DNA of 64,000 nt from contig NC_092320.1 of assembly GCF_036785885.1 (NCBI RefSeq), forward strand, positions 19,593,557-19,657,556. Direction: 5' to 3'. A program made the translations under genes and the position numbers. This stretch comes from Coffea arabica (Eukaryota; Streptophyta; Magnoliopsida; Gentianales; Rubiaceae). Below, piece after piece: positions 23,672 through 36,264 of this stretch. Position 1 is the stretch's first letter. Every line of letters begins with the position of its first letter. Under the pieces are notes generated by a model. That model searched no databases and was not told the DNA's origin. It worked only from the letters and a program-made list of their open reading frames with translations.

Positions 23672-26582
23672 TGGTAAACCCTTTTATCTTTTGAAAGAAT
23701 TTGATCCTGATTGGCCGTTTTGCTGTTCTTATCTCTCGCGTTTTTGTGAAACTTTTAGTGGGATGTGTTTTTTCTGGTTTCACATTTTAGTGTAAAACTA
23801 GGAGATGGATTAGGGTGCCCAATTATGCCCAGTTAATTTCTAATTATTTTTGTAATCTTGATGGATGTTAAATGATAAACTACAGATTTAGGATTGCATG
23901 ATTGGAATGTATATAATTGATCAAAAACTGTGTCATAAAGAACAAAAGAGGTGAAAATTGTAATACAATATGCCTTTCAGAAAGGTAAGAAACCACAACT
24001 ACATAATTAGTATCTATCCAACTGGCCAATAGTCACATTGTGCTGTAGTGTTCTCAGTATCCTCATCAGTATTTAAAAACTAGTCTCATAAATGAAATGC
24101 AAAGATGCTATTATTAAAAAAATATCCATTAACCAAAAAAATGGAAATTAGCTTCATACAATTCCACATTAAATGGAGCTATTAAAATTACTTAAATCTT
24201 AATCCAAATGCTAGAATAGCACTCCAATCATAATACTGCAAGATACAATAAAAGGACTTCATCAATGTTCTTGCCACTTATACTATACATGGGCAATGGA
24301 GCTTGAGTGAAGAGGTGTATCATGCTTCACCTAAGAGGTCATGCCAACTTCAGTCCTCTCTTTTGTCCCAAATTCAGAAACTAACCAATAACTATAAAAA
24401 TGATGAAAAAAGATTAATTCTATATCATTTTGTCAAAATTAACTATTCTCGGCTTCTCATATTCTGCATTCAAAAACAAGTACCTTATTAATTACAAAGT
24501 CGCAATAATTTATGCAAGTCCTTAAAGAAGCAAATAAAATACAATCAAGATCAAAACTCCATTACTTTTGAAGTTCCAGTATCCGCGTTCTACATGACTC
24601 AGGAAAAGGCTGCTAAATTTTAATTAAGGCATAAAAAGGACACATGAGCAACCATCATAGTTAAATCATACTCTTAACAGGCAGAAAAATCACATGGTAT
24701 TCTAGCGTGTAAATCACATAGATAGACCATATCCTGTTTTAAGCCAAACTTTGACCATTCCACCATGCTGAAAAATGCCAAAAATAATTGATAGGGGTCA
24801 CAATTATATAGTACTCGGTAAGAATTCAACTAAGTAGATAAAAGAAATCTCTGATACGAATCAATATACCACAAGTGAATGATAGGACATTAATTTACCT
24901 AAAACAAAACTTTCTCTTCTCTTTCTTAGGAAGCTCATTGACATCATATTCAACTTGTTTAGACATAATTCATAATCAAAATATGAGCCTTAGTAGCAAA
25001 AACCATGACAGAGCGGCAAAAATAAGATCTAATATTCAGAGAACAAACAAAAATAACTTCAAAACAGATGAAGCCAACTTCAGTTATAAAATTTCTTAAT
25101 ATTCTTTTTGAAGATGAGCCTTTTTCCTGACCTTTTTCAACTAAGAAAGTAATCACTAAATTTAATGATACGAATACAAAACTTTAAATAAGAAATTAGC
25201 CCTAACAAAAGAAAAATGATAACCTGAAAGACAGCAGAGAATATTCTTAGCATTTCCTCTGCTTTGTGGACCGAGAAGCTATTTCTCTTTAATCCTGAAA
25301 TGTTGAGAGAACAGTAGTGTGTTAGGAAAAAGATCAGATGACAGATAGATGGATTTCGTGATCTGAAATCTATTTCTGGTTTTTCTGGTTTCTCAATTCT
25401 CTTTGCACTTGCAAAATCACAAAATTACAGATCACATGACTGTACTGGAAAAAAAATGTGGTAGATAGAAGTAATACCTAGAGAATTCTAAGAGCTAGAG
25501 GCTTTAACTTCCACTTGTTTTTCCTATCATTTTCCTGGGCCAAAGAACTAAAGCTAGAACATCAAGGAATTTGATCTCAATAAACGGAGATTTTGAGTTG
25601 GTTATCCTACAGATTGCCTTTTGTGAGTCAATAGTTGCACATACACGTGCATAGAACAATCCAAAAGAACAAAAAAAGTCCCATTAGATCAGCTTTAAAG
25701 AGTTCACAATTTAAAAAGGAAAAAAATCTCTAAAAGAGAAAAACTCGACTTCTTTCTAGGAATTCAAGTTATATGGTGGAGATGAAGATCTAGCCAAGGA
25801 AAATGACTTCTAGAATACTGATAGTGAGTTTCACATCAGATAGTGAGGATGAGATACCAACCTTCATCTTCCTTGCATGAAGGAGAGGGAAAGGATTTGA
25901 TGCTTTTTAGCCAAGGCAATATCAGGAAAAAAATGGCAGATAAACAGAAGATATCAGCCATTACTACCTGAGGGAGGAAGAGAAGAGGGAGATGAAAAAG
26001 AAGACAATGAGGAAATGGGAGAAGCTGATAATTGGGAGATGAGGAAAAAATCAGCATCAAAATTAGGTGGTCAAAGGAAAATTGCAAAAGAAATTAGCAT
26101 CTAGAAGAGAGTTGTCCAATATCAACATTAGCAAGAATACCAGGTAACTTCGTTAACAGACTTATCGAGTCCACCAACCTTGACTTTTTACATTTGACAT
26201 TGGTTTGCTGATCATGATCAATTGAGGCAAACAATCAGACACCTCATATACTTTAAAACTCTACTACTTCAACTAGCAACAAATATTTTTAAGCCAAACA
26301 TCGAACAAATTAACTAATAGCATGCTAAACATCTTAGCAAAGTATATATCACTTTGTAGGCATAAATCAAACATGATGTAGTAGATGGCATGCTAAACAT
26401 CTATCCAAAGCAAACATGACATTCGAGGATTAAATCAAATGTTATTGATCCAGAACAAAGCAAAAAGGCCCCAGGATGGAATTTCTCTCACTTAAGCTAT
26501 AAAAAGTCGTCCAGACATTATGAAATAGCTTGCTGCAACAAGACAGAAAATTATAAAGTTATGAGTAACTAACTAAAAGAAT
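23672..26582. other. mostly intron-like sequence with weak minus-strand exon candidates
   Basis: No protein could be recognised. Two minus-strand segments are open and bounded by good splice signals: 25224-25294 (ends in AVFQ before GTTATC) and 24562-24612 (reads PFPESCRTRILELQK then a stop, preceded by TTTAG). They may belong to an unidentified gene or be chance. The rest is AT-rich. Confidence 0.25.
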
Positions 26583-26585
26583 TTA

Positions 26586-27448
26586 CCAGCTGTTTGGTTG
26601 CTGCTGAGGAATGGCAATGAGAATCACTATGAAAGACCCCCTCAGTGGCAACGAGTTTCTGAAAATTCTTTGTAATGAAATCTGGTGTTTGGAAGTGCCA
26701 TTGTGTAATGGGAATGATATATTTTAAAAATAAAAAAAAAATCCGTTAAATTTCTTCAATTTCCTTTCCTTTTCTTCCTTGCTGTTCATCTTCTTCCCAA
26801 TTCGCAGCCACCTCCCACCGCAACCTCTTTTCTTTATTATTTGTTCTTATGTTGCTTGCTCTTTGATTTTGAGACACTGCCAAACCACCTCCCTTGGCCA
26901 CTTTAGTTTTGTTTCCTGCTTCCATTTTGTAAAGACCCACTGCTAGCACAATTCCATTTTTTTTCTTTTGTAATTCTTCTCCATCTTTTGACAACTGCCA
27001 AACTGCGTGTCGCTGCCAAACGCTTTCAGTGCTACTGCATTGGGATGTAAACTGAAGATATAATATACAAGACAGTAATCCTTAATCAATGGTGTGAGGG
27101 AAAGGGAGGGAACAAAGGTTGCAGAGATGGAGTAGAAAGGGAAGGCAAGAGGCGGCAATATGGAGGGTGGTGGGAGAGAGGAAAGGAAGAGAGGTTACAG
27201 GGATGGAGTAGAAGGGGAAGAGGAGATGCATTCTCCTTCTTTTTACTTTTTCTTCAACTTTAATTTTGATTATTTTTATTTTGTTCTAAAAGGTGGAGGA
27301 ATGAGAAGTGAAAGTGCCCAAATTGGTATTTGAAGACCTAAAAGTGGGTAATCAAAAAAGTCATAGTAGTCTACCAAGCACCATCAGTGGGAGTGATTAC
27401 CCTCTTATTCCCATTGAGGGGTACAAAACCTCCCAACCAAACGGGTGG
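26586..27448. mobile_element. PIF/Harbinger-type (Tourist-like) MITE
   Basis: This 863-bp element has inverted ends CCAGCTGTTTGGTTG and CCACCCGTTTGGTTG (13 of 15 matching), flanked by TTA on both sides (26583-26585 and 27449-27451), the usual 3-bp PIF/Harbinger target. It contains no transposase. The short open frames inside are not similar to proteins. Confidence 0.8.
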
Positions 27449-27451
27449 TTA

Positions 27452-28504
27452 GTAGAAACAGTCAATCCACATCCTTTTATTCTAAGTTTCCCACCTAGAT
27501 AGAGTTGCTAAAAATATCAACTGGAGAATTAAACTTTGAGAGCACAGGGAAAAAAAAGATAAGACCATTTCTAATGAAATTATCATAATTTTCAATGCAA
27601 AAGAGTGGAAACATAAAATAATGGACCTCAAGGATCATCACTGGATAGAGACCTTAGAACCTCCTCTTATTCATGACTTCACTGAAATTTTAGGGAACAA
27701 TTCAACATGCAGCACAAGTTTCTCTTTGATAACCGTATACTGTCAGGAAAACAAAAAAAAAAAAAAGAAGAAAGAAATAGACAAGGTAACCATATAATAG
27801 GCAAAATTACATAATAAAAAAGAATAACAAAATACCTGAGAAAAATAACATATCTTCAGTCATTTATCCTCCATTTCTTGAAGACCTAATAATAGTGGTA
27901 AAGAGATTAAACAAACAGCTGTTGATAACAAATCTCTCAAAGCAAAAACAGCTGCAGAACACAGAAAATTTGAAACATAAGCCAGTGCACATACCCACAA
28001 GGCTCAATGAAGAAAATGTTCCATCTTTTTTTCTTTCTTACTTTATCTGACATATACCTTGAATCAGAAAATTTTGACCAAATCAGATTTGTTAGAAAGA
28101 CTTTAAAAAACACTCCGAGGAAAAAAAACCTGAGGTTAACTCATTTTTGGACCTAAAAAATTGAAAAAAGAAACACAGAAGCCTAACAAGTCTTCACCTT
28201 GAGACAAGAATCTCTACAATTCTTCATCCTTGATGGTAGTCTTGATCTCTCAACCTGTAGCAAAAGTATGGAGCTTGTTAGAGAATAAAAGAAAATTTAA
28301 TCAAGGGGGAAAAAAGGATACACAATATTAAAATGGAGGAAGCAGTGGACTTGAGAGACAAACAAAAAATAAATAAGAGAGAGATGGAGAGAAGAATATT
28401 GACTTATGCTGAACACAAGAAAAGGGAAGAAGAGCAGAGGAAGAATATTGATTGATCGAGTAAAGGAAAAAGGGAAAAGAAGAGGAGAGGAGAACGTCTG
28501 GAGT
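27452..28504. other. spacer or intron sequence
   Basis: AT-rich, with no coding similarity seen. If the FRS gene has the far upstream exon proposed here, this is part of its intron. Confidence 0.4.
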
Positions 28505-28514
28505 GGGTAGATCT

Positions 28515-28897
28515 CACAACGGATCTTCTGTCCCACACCCTGTGCCACTCTCTGTCCCACTTTTTATTATATTGCTATTTCTCTTACATAAATATCATGT
28601 TTTAGTTCTTTTTTGTTTCTTTAAGATCCAATAACTATTAACTAAATAATACAAAAAATTTAACAAAATCAAAAAGCATAAAAATGAGATTTTTTATGAA
28701 TTTTCTGCTGTATTTTTAATTTTCTATTACATATTACTTTTTTGAAGCTGTTGTATTTATTTTTTAGTCAATTGATAGTTATTGGATCTTAAGGAAACAA
28801 AAAAGAACTAAAACATGAAGTTTATGTAGGAGAAATAGCAATATAACAAAAAATGGGACAGTGAGTGGTACAGGATGTAGGACAGAAGATCTGTTGC
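28515..28897. mobile_element. MULE-type MITE with long inverted repeats
   Basis: This 383-bp element has inverted arms of about 170 bp (left CACAACGGATCTTCTGTCCC, right arm reading GCAACAGATCTTCTGTCC on the other strand). A 10-bp direct repeat GGGTAGATCT flanks it (28505-28514 and 28898-28907). Target size and long arms fit Mutator-like elements. No coding content. Confidence 0.85.
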
Positions 28898-28907
28898 GGG
28901 TAGATCT

Positions 28908-29746
28908 AGGGCAGTTCCTGGTTTCCAGTGAAGACCTTGAGCCCAACGCTGTCCCAAATGGGAAAAAAACATGTCACATGCCGGACACGTGTGAGGATGA
29001 CCAAACTTGCCACCAATCTCCTTTTGCCACGTCACTAAGAAGCCAATCCCCTTGTGCCACATGGGCGGCCGACCATTCATACATGGTAGGGGAGATGTTC
29101 ATGCTTATACGATATGGTTGATAATGTATTGGGCAAGTGTGTGCTAGCATAGTTGACAAGATGATTAAATTAGAGAAATTCATTATGTAACTCAGGCATT
29201 ATCTTGTTGAAACCATGTTTAATGACTAGGTTGTCATATGAGCTGTTTTTTTTATTTTTCTTTTTTTGGATTTTCCATTCCATATTGTTTACATGTATAG
29301 TAGGTGATAGACGAACTAATCTACTCGATACTTGTGCAGTATTGCTCAAGAGGTGGTGTTCAGTTGTCATTGGTTCGTCAACTAATGCAACCATAATTTT
29401 CTATTTAATTATGTTTTCAAAATTAGTTGAGCCCGGCTGCATAAGCATGAAACTTGAAATTTACATGTGTATAAACCAAGCTATTCAACATCAGTTTGAG
29501 CATGGCTTAGTAATACTGGGTTGTTTTAGCTCAGCTCAAGTTAAGATCAAAGCAAGATCTTTTCAAAGAAAAAAAATCATACCAAGCTTGAAAATTGTAT
29601 TGTTTGACTAGATTAGGTTTGTTGAAACCCCTAGTTGAAATGTATGTTCTTTAGTAGATTAGTTTTTTTTTTTGGAATACAATCAGTTATAAGCATGTTC
29701 AGTACCATGAATTTGTTGTTCTATTTATTTCTTTTCAGTGTTTTTC
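28908..29746. other. sequence upstream of the FRS coding exon
   Basis: No protein similarity is seen. The last part is T-rich with a good branch/acceptor region before 29762. Confidence 0.4.
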
Positions 29747-29763
29747 TTTGTGTGAATGCAGAA

Positions 29764-32733
29764 ATGGGAGACAAAGAAGACCAGCTTGATATGACGCAAA
29801 AGGGTTTCATACCCTATTATGGACAATTGTTTGATTCAGACGACAAAGCTTACAAATTCTACAACATGTATGCAGCAACCATTGGATTTGGTGTTCGAAA
29901 AGAATATTGTAACAAAGATAAATTGGGAATAGTAACTTCAAGGAAGTTTGCATGTAATAAAGAAGGATTCCGGCGTCAGGATAAAAGGGATAGGGAAACA
30001 AAGAGACCTCGTGCAGAAACTAAGACAGGATGTCTTGCTTGTGTCATTATACTACTTGACAGGGACACAAAAAAGTATAAGGTGACACAATTTGTGGCAG
30101 AGCACAATCATCCATTGCATATTCCACAATGCGTACACTTGATCCCCTCACAGAGAAGGACAACAATTACACAGGATAATTCTGAATTGGTTGATGCATA
30201 TGGGTTATCATTGAAGCAGTCCAATAACCTTGTAGATAAGTTGGGGTATCTTCCAAACAAGCGCTCTAGAGGCTTAAGGTTTGGGGAAGCTGGAACCATT
30301 TTCAGATATTTTCAACAGCAACTTCTGGAAAACCCATCATTTTACTTTGCTGTACAATTGGATAGTGAGGAACAATTAACTAATGTCTTTTGGGCTGATG
30401 CAAGGATGACTATAGACTACAAATATTTTGGAGAGGTGGTTACTTTTGATACGACATTTAGAAAAAACGAGGAATATCGTCCCTTGGGCATTTTTCTGGG
30501 ATTTAATCATCACCGCCAGATGGTAATATTTGGTGCTGCACTATTATATGATGACAGTGTTGACTCCTACAAATGGTTGTTCCAAACCTTTCTAGAAGCC
30601 ATGTCTGGTAAGCCACCGAGAACATTCTTCACGGATCAAGAACCAGCCATGGCAAAAGCTTCAGCTTCAGTGATGCCAAACACCTTCCATGGGTTGTGCA
30701 CGCATCATATTCGTCAAAATTTCCTGAAACACCTTGGCCACATGATGAGGACTGAAACGGGTCTGGTACAATTGTTTAGCAAGTGTATGCTTGAAATTGA
30801 AGATGAAGTAGCATTTGAGGAAACTTGGAGAGAGATGCTTCAGAAACATAACCTGGATTCTAATACATGGCTTAAGAGTATTTATGAGCTGAGAGAAAAA
30901 TGGGCAAAGACATACATGAAGACAAAGCTCACATTAGGCATGCGAAGCAAGCAACTCAGCAAAAGCTTCAATGCAGACCTCAAGCATCATTTAAAGACCG
31001 ATCAAGATTTGGTGGAATTCTTTACCGAGTTTCATAGGGCTGTTGAGAAAAGAAGATACAAAGAATTGACTGCTGAATATGGGGCAAGGCAAAAGGTACC
31101 AAGTTTGAAGATAAAGTACTCACCCATGCTTAATCAGGTTGCAGAGATATATACTCCTACTATATTTGAGGAGTTCCAAGATGAGTTTGACGTATCTCTT
31201 GCCTTGGTAGTGAAGGGTCATACAGTAAATGATAATGTGCATGAGTATATGTTGGCACGCTATGATGGAGGAGATGATCAGAGAGTCATTTGTGAGAAAT
31301 CTACTCAATCAGTCTTGTGTAGTTGTCAGAAGTATGAATGTGAAGGAATTTTGTGCTCCCATGCAATCAAAGTACTAGATTTACTTAACATAAAGTTAGT
31401 GCCTAATGATTTAATAGAAAAGAGATGGACAAGAGATGCAAAAAAAGGAATTTTGAAAGGACCTAACCAGGAGAATGATATGGAGGAGGATGTCCATTTG
31501 AAAGTTGTAGGGCGGTATAGAATGCTGTGTTCAACTTTAGTTAGGGTTGCTATTAGGGCTGCAGAATGTCAAGAAGCTACAGACTACCTTGTGCAATGTG
31601 TGGATAAGTTGACAAGAAAAGTTGAAGAAATATGTAATAAGCAGATGTCAATTGAACAAGCTAGCACAAATCACCAGTCATCTTATAATGCAACAGACCA
31701 AGAAGATGTTTTGGTAATTTCCATGGGTGTAAACCCATCAGGCTCAAAAAGTGGACAGGGCTGCAAGTCCAATAAACGGACAGGAAGCTGGACTGACATG
31801 TTCGGTGAAAAGAGTATGTATGAGTCAAATAACAACCAAGTTCAGGTAGTTGTAACTAGTACCTATTATCTTTTCAAGTTTGTTTAGTGGTAGACTTCAT
31901 GTGCAGCATTTGAGATTGATCACACTTCCTTTTTTGATAGATTGCTGATCAAAGCCAAGAAGTTTCAGTTGACCATGTGTCTTCTCCTCAATCAGCTAAT
32001 AACTCTGTTTCAGTAAGTGATATAGAAAATACTTTTATTAAATGAACAACATTTCCTTCATGGTTGTTAGCTAAATAAGAACTGTTGGTTCTGTTATGTG
32101 ATGCTCAGGCTAGGTCTTGCTCCCAATCTACTGGTGACCTTTTGCATTTACATCAAGCTACTTCGTATCCGTCCCAGGTAAACACTGATCATTGAGCAAT
32201 TAAATTGGCAGTTTACCACTCTCTCAAATTACGCCTGCTCTATAATGCAAAAAATTGCTTCTAAATGTCTGAGAATGGTAGGTTGGTGCTGAAAAACTGG
32301 AGGCACTTTTGCCCATACTAATACTTTTTGAATGATTCAGGATAGCAATAGCAATTCCCTAATTGGTCAATCTTCTGTGGAAGTGGTCCAACGTGCGAAC
32401 AATGTATGTTTGTTTATATAATAAGGATTTGTATTTTTGGAGACACTATATGGCACCAAATTTTGTGATGATATCTGTGACATTGTTAACGGGTCTGTTT
32501 TGTGCCACATAAGGGTGCTGTATTGGAAAATAGGAACTTCTTAATGAACTTCAATGGGCTTGGTACTGCAATGTCTCCCACTGGAACTCAGTTTCTGATG
32601 GTAAAGCAATCCATATTCTATTATCACCATACGTATCTGCAGAGTTTGTACTTGTGTGATTAATTTTTAATTCCTTTTATATTGGGGTGCTTTTGCTGGT
32701 GCACAGCCACATTGGGCTGCTAATCAGAGCTGA
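29764..32733 (+). CDS. FAR1-RELATED SEQUENCE (FRS/FHY3 family) transcription factor, six coding exons
   Basis: Coding exons 29764-31845, 31941-32012, 32109-32177, 32341-32403, 32514-32600 and 32707-32733 join in phase 0 and give 799 residues. The start MGDKED follows a strong acceptor at 29761. Domains: an N-terminal FAR1 zinc-binding DNA-binding domain (about residues 27-118, ending in H114-N-H116), a MULE transposase-derived core (about 220-325, with acidic residues D229 in TFDTTFR and D291 in FTDQEPAM), and a SWIM zinc finger (C519, C521, C531, H533). The family arose from Mutator-like transposases and acts in the nucleus as DNA-binding regulators, best known in phytochrome A signalling. 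The short C-terminal exons (polar, Ser/Gln-rich) are supported by splice signals and reading phase only. No break is seen. Which FRS subgroup it belongs to is uncertain. Confidence 0.92.
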
Positions 32734-35417
32734 GAAATCAACTATCAGTTGTCATCAACATACCTGCTTGTGAGGGGTTTGCAAGATAATCTATTTTATG
32801 TAAAGTTCCTAGGTTATATGATGTATTTTTGTGGCTAATGCAAATTGTAATGGAGTACTAAGCTCTTCTTTATGGAATATAATATCTTTTTGAAGCTTTT
32901 GACTTTGTTGGCTGGTGTTTGTTTTACAAGGTTTAGAACTGTATTGATATATGATAATGTCTACCTCAGGACAAAATATTTGTTGAGGCGATTAGGTGTT
33001 GTAGTTGTAACAAGAAAGTACAAGGGTATAAATGAAAAATGTCAATTGAGCATATGATCGGAAGTAACTTGTTACACACCTAAGCTGATTACTAGATTTG
33101 ATTGATCTTCCTTCCTTACCATATGATTACCCTACTAGTAGTGTTACTTTTGTGCAATTACCCAAATACAGATTTTCCTTTCTTTGTTCTCGTGCTATTT
33201 CACAGTGAATAAATTGGTAAAGAATATCTCAGCAAATGAGTACAGCTGTCATTTGGACTGTAAAAAAAGTCTATTTTGTTGCAATTCCACTGACTATGAT
33301 TGCTTCCTGTCAGTCATTTACGCTTCATTTGCTGTCTCACATGCTGCTGCATTTTAACCCTTGGGTTAAAGTGATTAAGCCTAACCACTCTGGCAATAAA
33401 ATACACGTAGTAGACTCTGTACAGTTTCATATAAGATATAAATGTATGCCATGCCGATAACTTGATGTAACATGCAGCACTCCTTTTGATATTTTCTGCT
33501 CGTTTCCTGTATCTTAAGAGGGGTCTTTTTACGTATAAATAGTTCTTAGGGATTCCTATTGGCTGCATGATTCCACGTGTTATCAATTTCTTTTACCTGG
33601 GCTTTTGGAGTAATAATTGATTTCTGATTTTGAAGTTAAGTCTCACAAGATGATATGAGAATTTCACAGCCAAATCCGCTAAAAATGATTTCTCAAATAG
33701 AGCTGTTCTTGATACCCCCTTAACTTTTGGTGGTAAAGCCCTAGAACATGTCTCATTTCATCATCAGCAACGTTGAAGAAGGCAGCAACTCCTTGTCTTT
33801 TCTGAACATCAATCACTAGTAAGTTTAAGTTTTTGAGTTTATAACTGTTTATTGACCACTTGATTTTCAAAGGGAATGCTAATGTTTAATTGTATTTTTT
33901 CAGTTTATGAATTTTGTTCAGAATGTTGTTATTGTTAAAACTATTCTTTTGTATGGTGAAGTTGCTTCATTGAACTTAATTTTGTATAGATTTGGTGAAA
34001 ATGTATGAACTTATTCTACACACAGGATTTCCTGGAGAATTGAATGTAATAATATTTACGTGATCATAAGGTTTCTGACCTTTTTTGTTCTTTCTTGGTC
34101 TTCTGCTACTGTTTTATCTTGGAGAGGTGAAGTAGAGTTGCTTGTGGGATTCTCTTAGATAAGCTTGGTGTGACGATAGAGTTGGATCCAACAATTTTCA
34201 TGCCATTTGTGATGGACAATGTGATTACTGATAAGTCCCATTCTTTTTTGCCCAAGCTAGCTTCTTGCCCTTTTGTTCATTAATGCTGACATTTGGAAGA
34301 GCTCCTCAAAAGGGGAGTTAGCATTATTGCTCAACATGAGAAACTTGTTTGTGTGCATTGTCTTTGTGGTCAGTTCAGTACTCTTGTAACTTTCTACATT
34401 TTTGACAGAATTGTTTGAAGCTCATTGTTGAATAGCTAAACTATAGTTAGAAAGTTTATTTGACTTGAATGTACAAAATTTGAACTTAATTCTTGAAACT
34501 CTTGTTATGGATTAAAGGCAATACAGAGCTATACACCCCGAGTGCTGAAAATCCACAATTTGAGAAGTTTCGCATGTTGTGATTTTCGCTGAATTTTCCC
34601 ATAAATTTATTTTATTTTATTTTAAGAATCAAAATATTGCCTCATTCTTCTGCTGGAAAATTTGTGAAATATGTAGAAAGGATAGACCTTGCGAATCTTT
34701 TGCAAAGATGAGGTGATAATTGTTTTTCCCACCTGATTGTACTGTTAGGAAGGAAAGGTTTATTCTAACGTGGTTTATTGTTGAGTTTGTAACTTTTCGA
34801 TCTTTAGCTTTGTCCTGGGCATGTTTTTTCACGCTCAGTTGTTGGGAACAACTTCATATTAATTCAGATGCCTATTCTAATGCTCTCATTGTTGCTACTC
34901 TTGTTTCACTTACCTTCGTACTAGGTATCTCCAAGTGGGTTCTTGGAGCAGCATTCTCTCTTTTCTTCTACAAGGTTTTCCTTGATGTTCATGCTTGAGT
35001 TTGAGTATGGTCTAATATTTCCATGTGCTGATGACTAACTTTTTCATGAATTTGTTGCCCTATATTCATCCATAAATGAGGAGCAAAGAGCTTGTGAATC
35101 CTTAAATCTTGGACAAAGAAATGCCACCTGCTGTTTTTGGGAAGAATCTTTCAAGTTTTGCTGGCACTGTTCTTGTGAGGTAAAGATTGTTGGGAGTTTG
35201 CTGACATGTAAAGAATATGAGATACATTTGCTTTTGACACCTTAGATTTTGGCTTCGTCTTGATGTCTCCAATATTTAGAACGAAAACGTATAACAACAT
35301 TTGTGGTAAATTGGAGACTTTTCGCTGGCTATATCCTTTTGGATTTGGTGTAATTAGTTTTCTTCTGAGTTGCACATTCAATTCCCCAAAAAAAAAAGAA
35401 TTGTCTCCATCTCTGTA
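32734..35417. other. 3' flank of the FRS gene and spacer
   Basis: The first few hundred bases are likely 3' untranslated sequence. Beyond that only short unsupported open frames occur. Nothing else was recognised. Confidence 0.45.
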
Positions 35418-35425
35418 CCTTCAAG

Positions 35426-36256
35426 TAGAGATGTCAAAATGGGTGACTTGAGCGGGTTTGGGTTGGGTAAAATGGGTAATGGGTATAAGTGAGTCAACTC
35501 ATTTATACCCATTTAATTAGATGGGTATAAATGGGTAAGTCAAAAAATGAATTAGGTAACCCAATTACCCATTTATAACTCATTTATTTTAACTTTTTAC
35601 AAACTCATTTAAATTCATTTTTGCAAACTAAGTTATCAATTTATACCACTCTTTGTACCCATCATTAGTTTTAAATATTTACTTATAATGTTCAATAAAT
35701 TTAATTACCAATTTTTTTCATTTATACTCTATGTCACAAAATTACCTATTATTTAATAATTGAATAATACGAATATAAAAATTTGAATTAAGTACTATAA
35801 AAATTAATATAAAACTTAATCCAAAAATTTTGTACCTCTAACATTTTTTCATATATAAATTTAAAATTTCATTTTATAAAGATAAGAAAATAGGCTAAAA
35901 TTTATCATAAATTGGTAATGCTAAAAAATGAGCAAGTTAACAAACTAAGAAAAAATAAAATAATAAGATAAAACCAACAAATAATAATAATAATAATAAT
36001 AATAATGTTAACATCATGACAAAATGAAAAATTTGAAAAAAAAAAAAAAGGTAGGGGAAAAGAAGAGACTTGGGGGGAAGAGAATTTTAAATGGGTTAAT
36101 TGGGTTTGATGGGTTACCCAATAATACCCATTTAATAAATTGGTATTATTGGGTAACCCATTTATATCTATATACAAAAATTTAAGATATTTATACCCAT
36201 CTATTCATAGACGAGTATGGATAAATCTAATTAAGTGGGTTGATTTGCCACCTCTA
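35426..36256. mobile_element. non-autonomous hAT element, ACCCATTT/GGGTAA-rich family
   Basis: This 831-bp element has ends TAGAGATGTCAAAATGGGT and TAGAGGTGGCAAATCAACCC (inverted), flanked by the exact 8-bp duplication CCTTCAAG (35418-35425 and 36257-36264). Subterminal regions carry many AATGGGTA/TACCCATT motifs and the core is AT-rich. No transposase. Confidence 0.93.
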
Positions 36257-36264
36257 CCTTCAAG

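Noticed and set aside
25836-27158. Minus-strand open frames around 26-27 kb
   Set aside because: They overlap a PIF/Harbinger-type MITE and low-complexity purine stretches, with no similarity.
29635-29763. An upstream in-frame extension of the FRS protein starting at 29635
   Set aside because: The added residues are hydrophobic and unlike the family, and a strong splice acceptor lies at 29747-29761, just before the ATG at 29764.
33236-34998. Short genes suggested by open frames downstream of the FRS gene
   Set aside because: All are under 100 codons, have no family similarity, and show no consistent splice or codon pattern.
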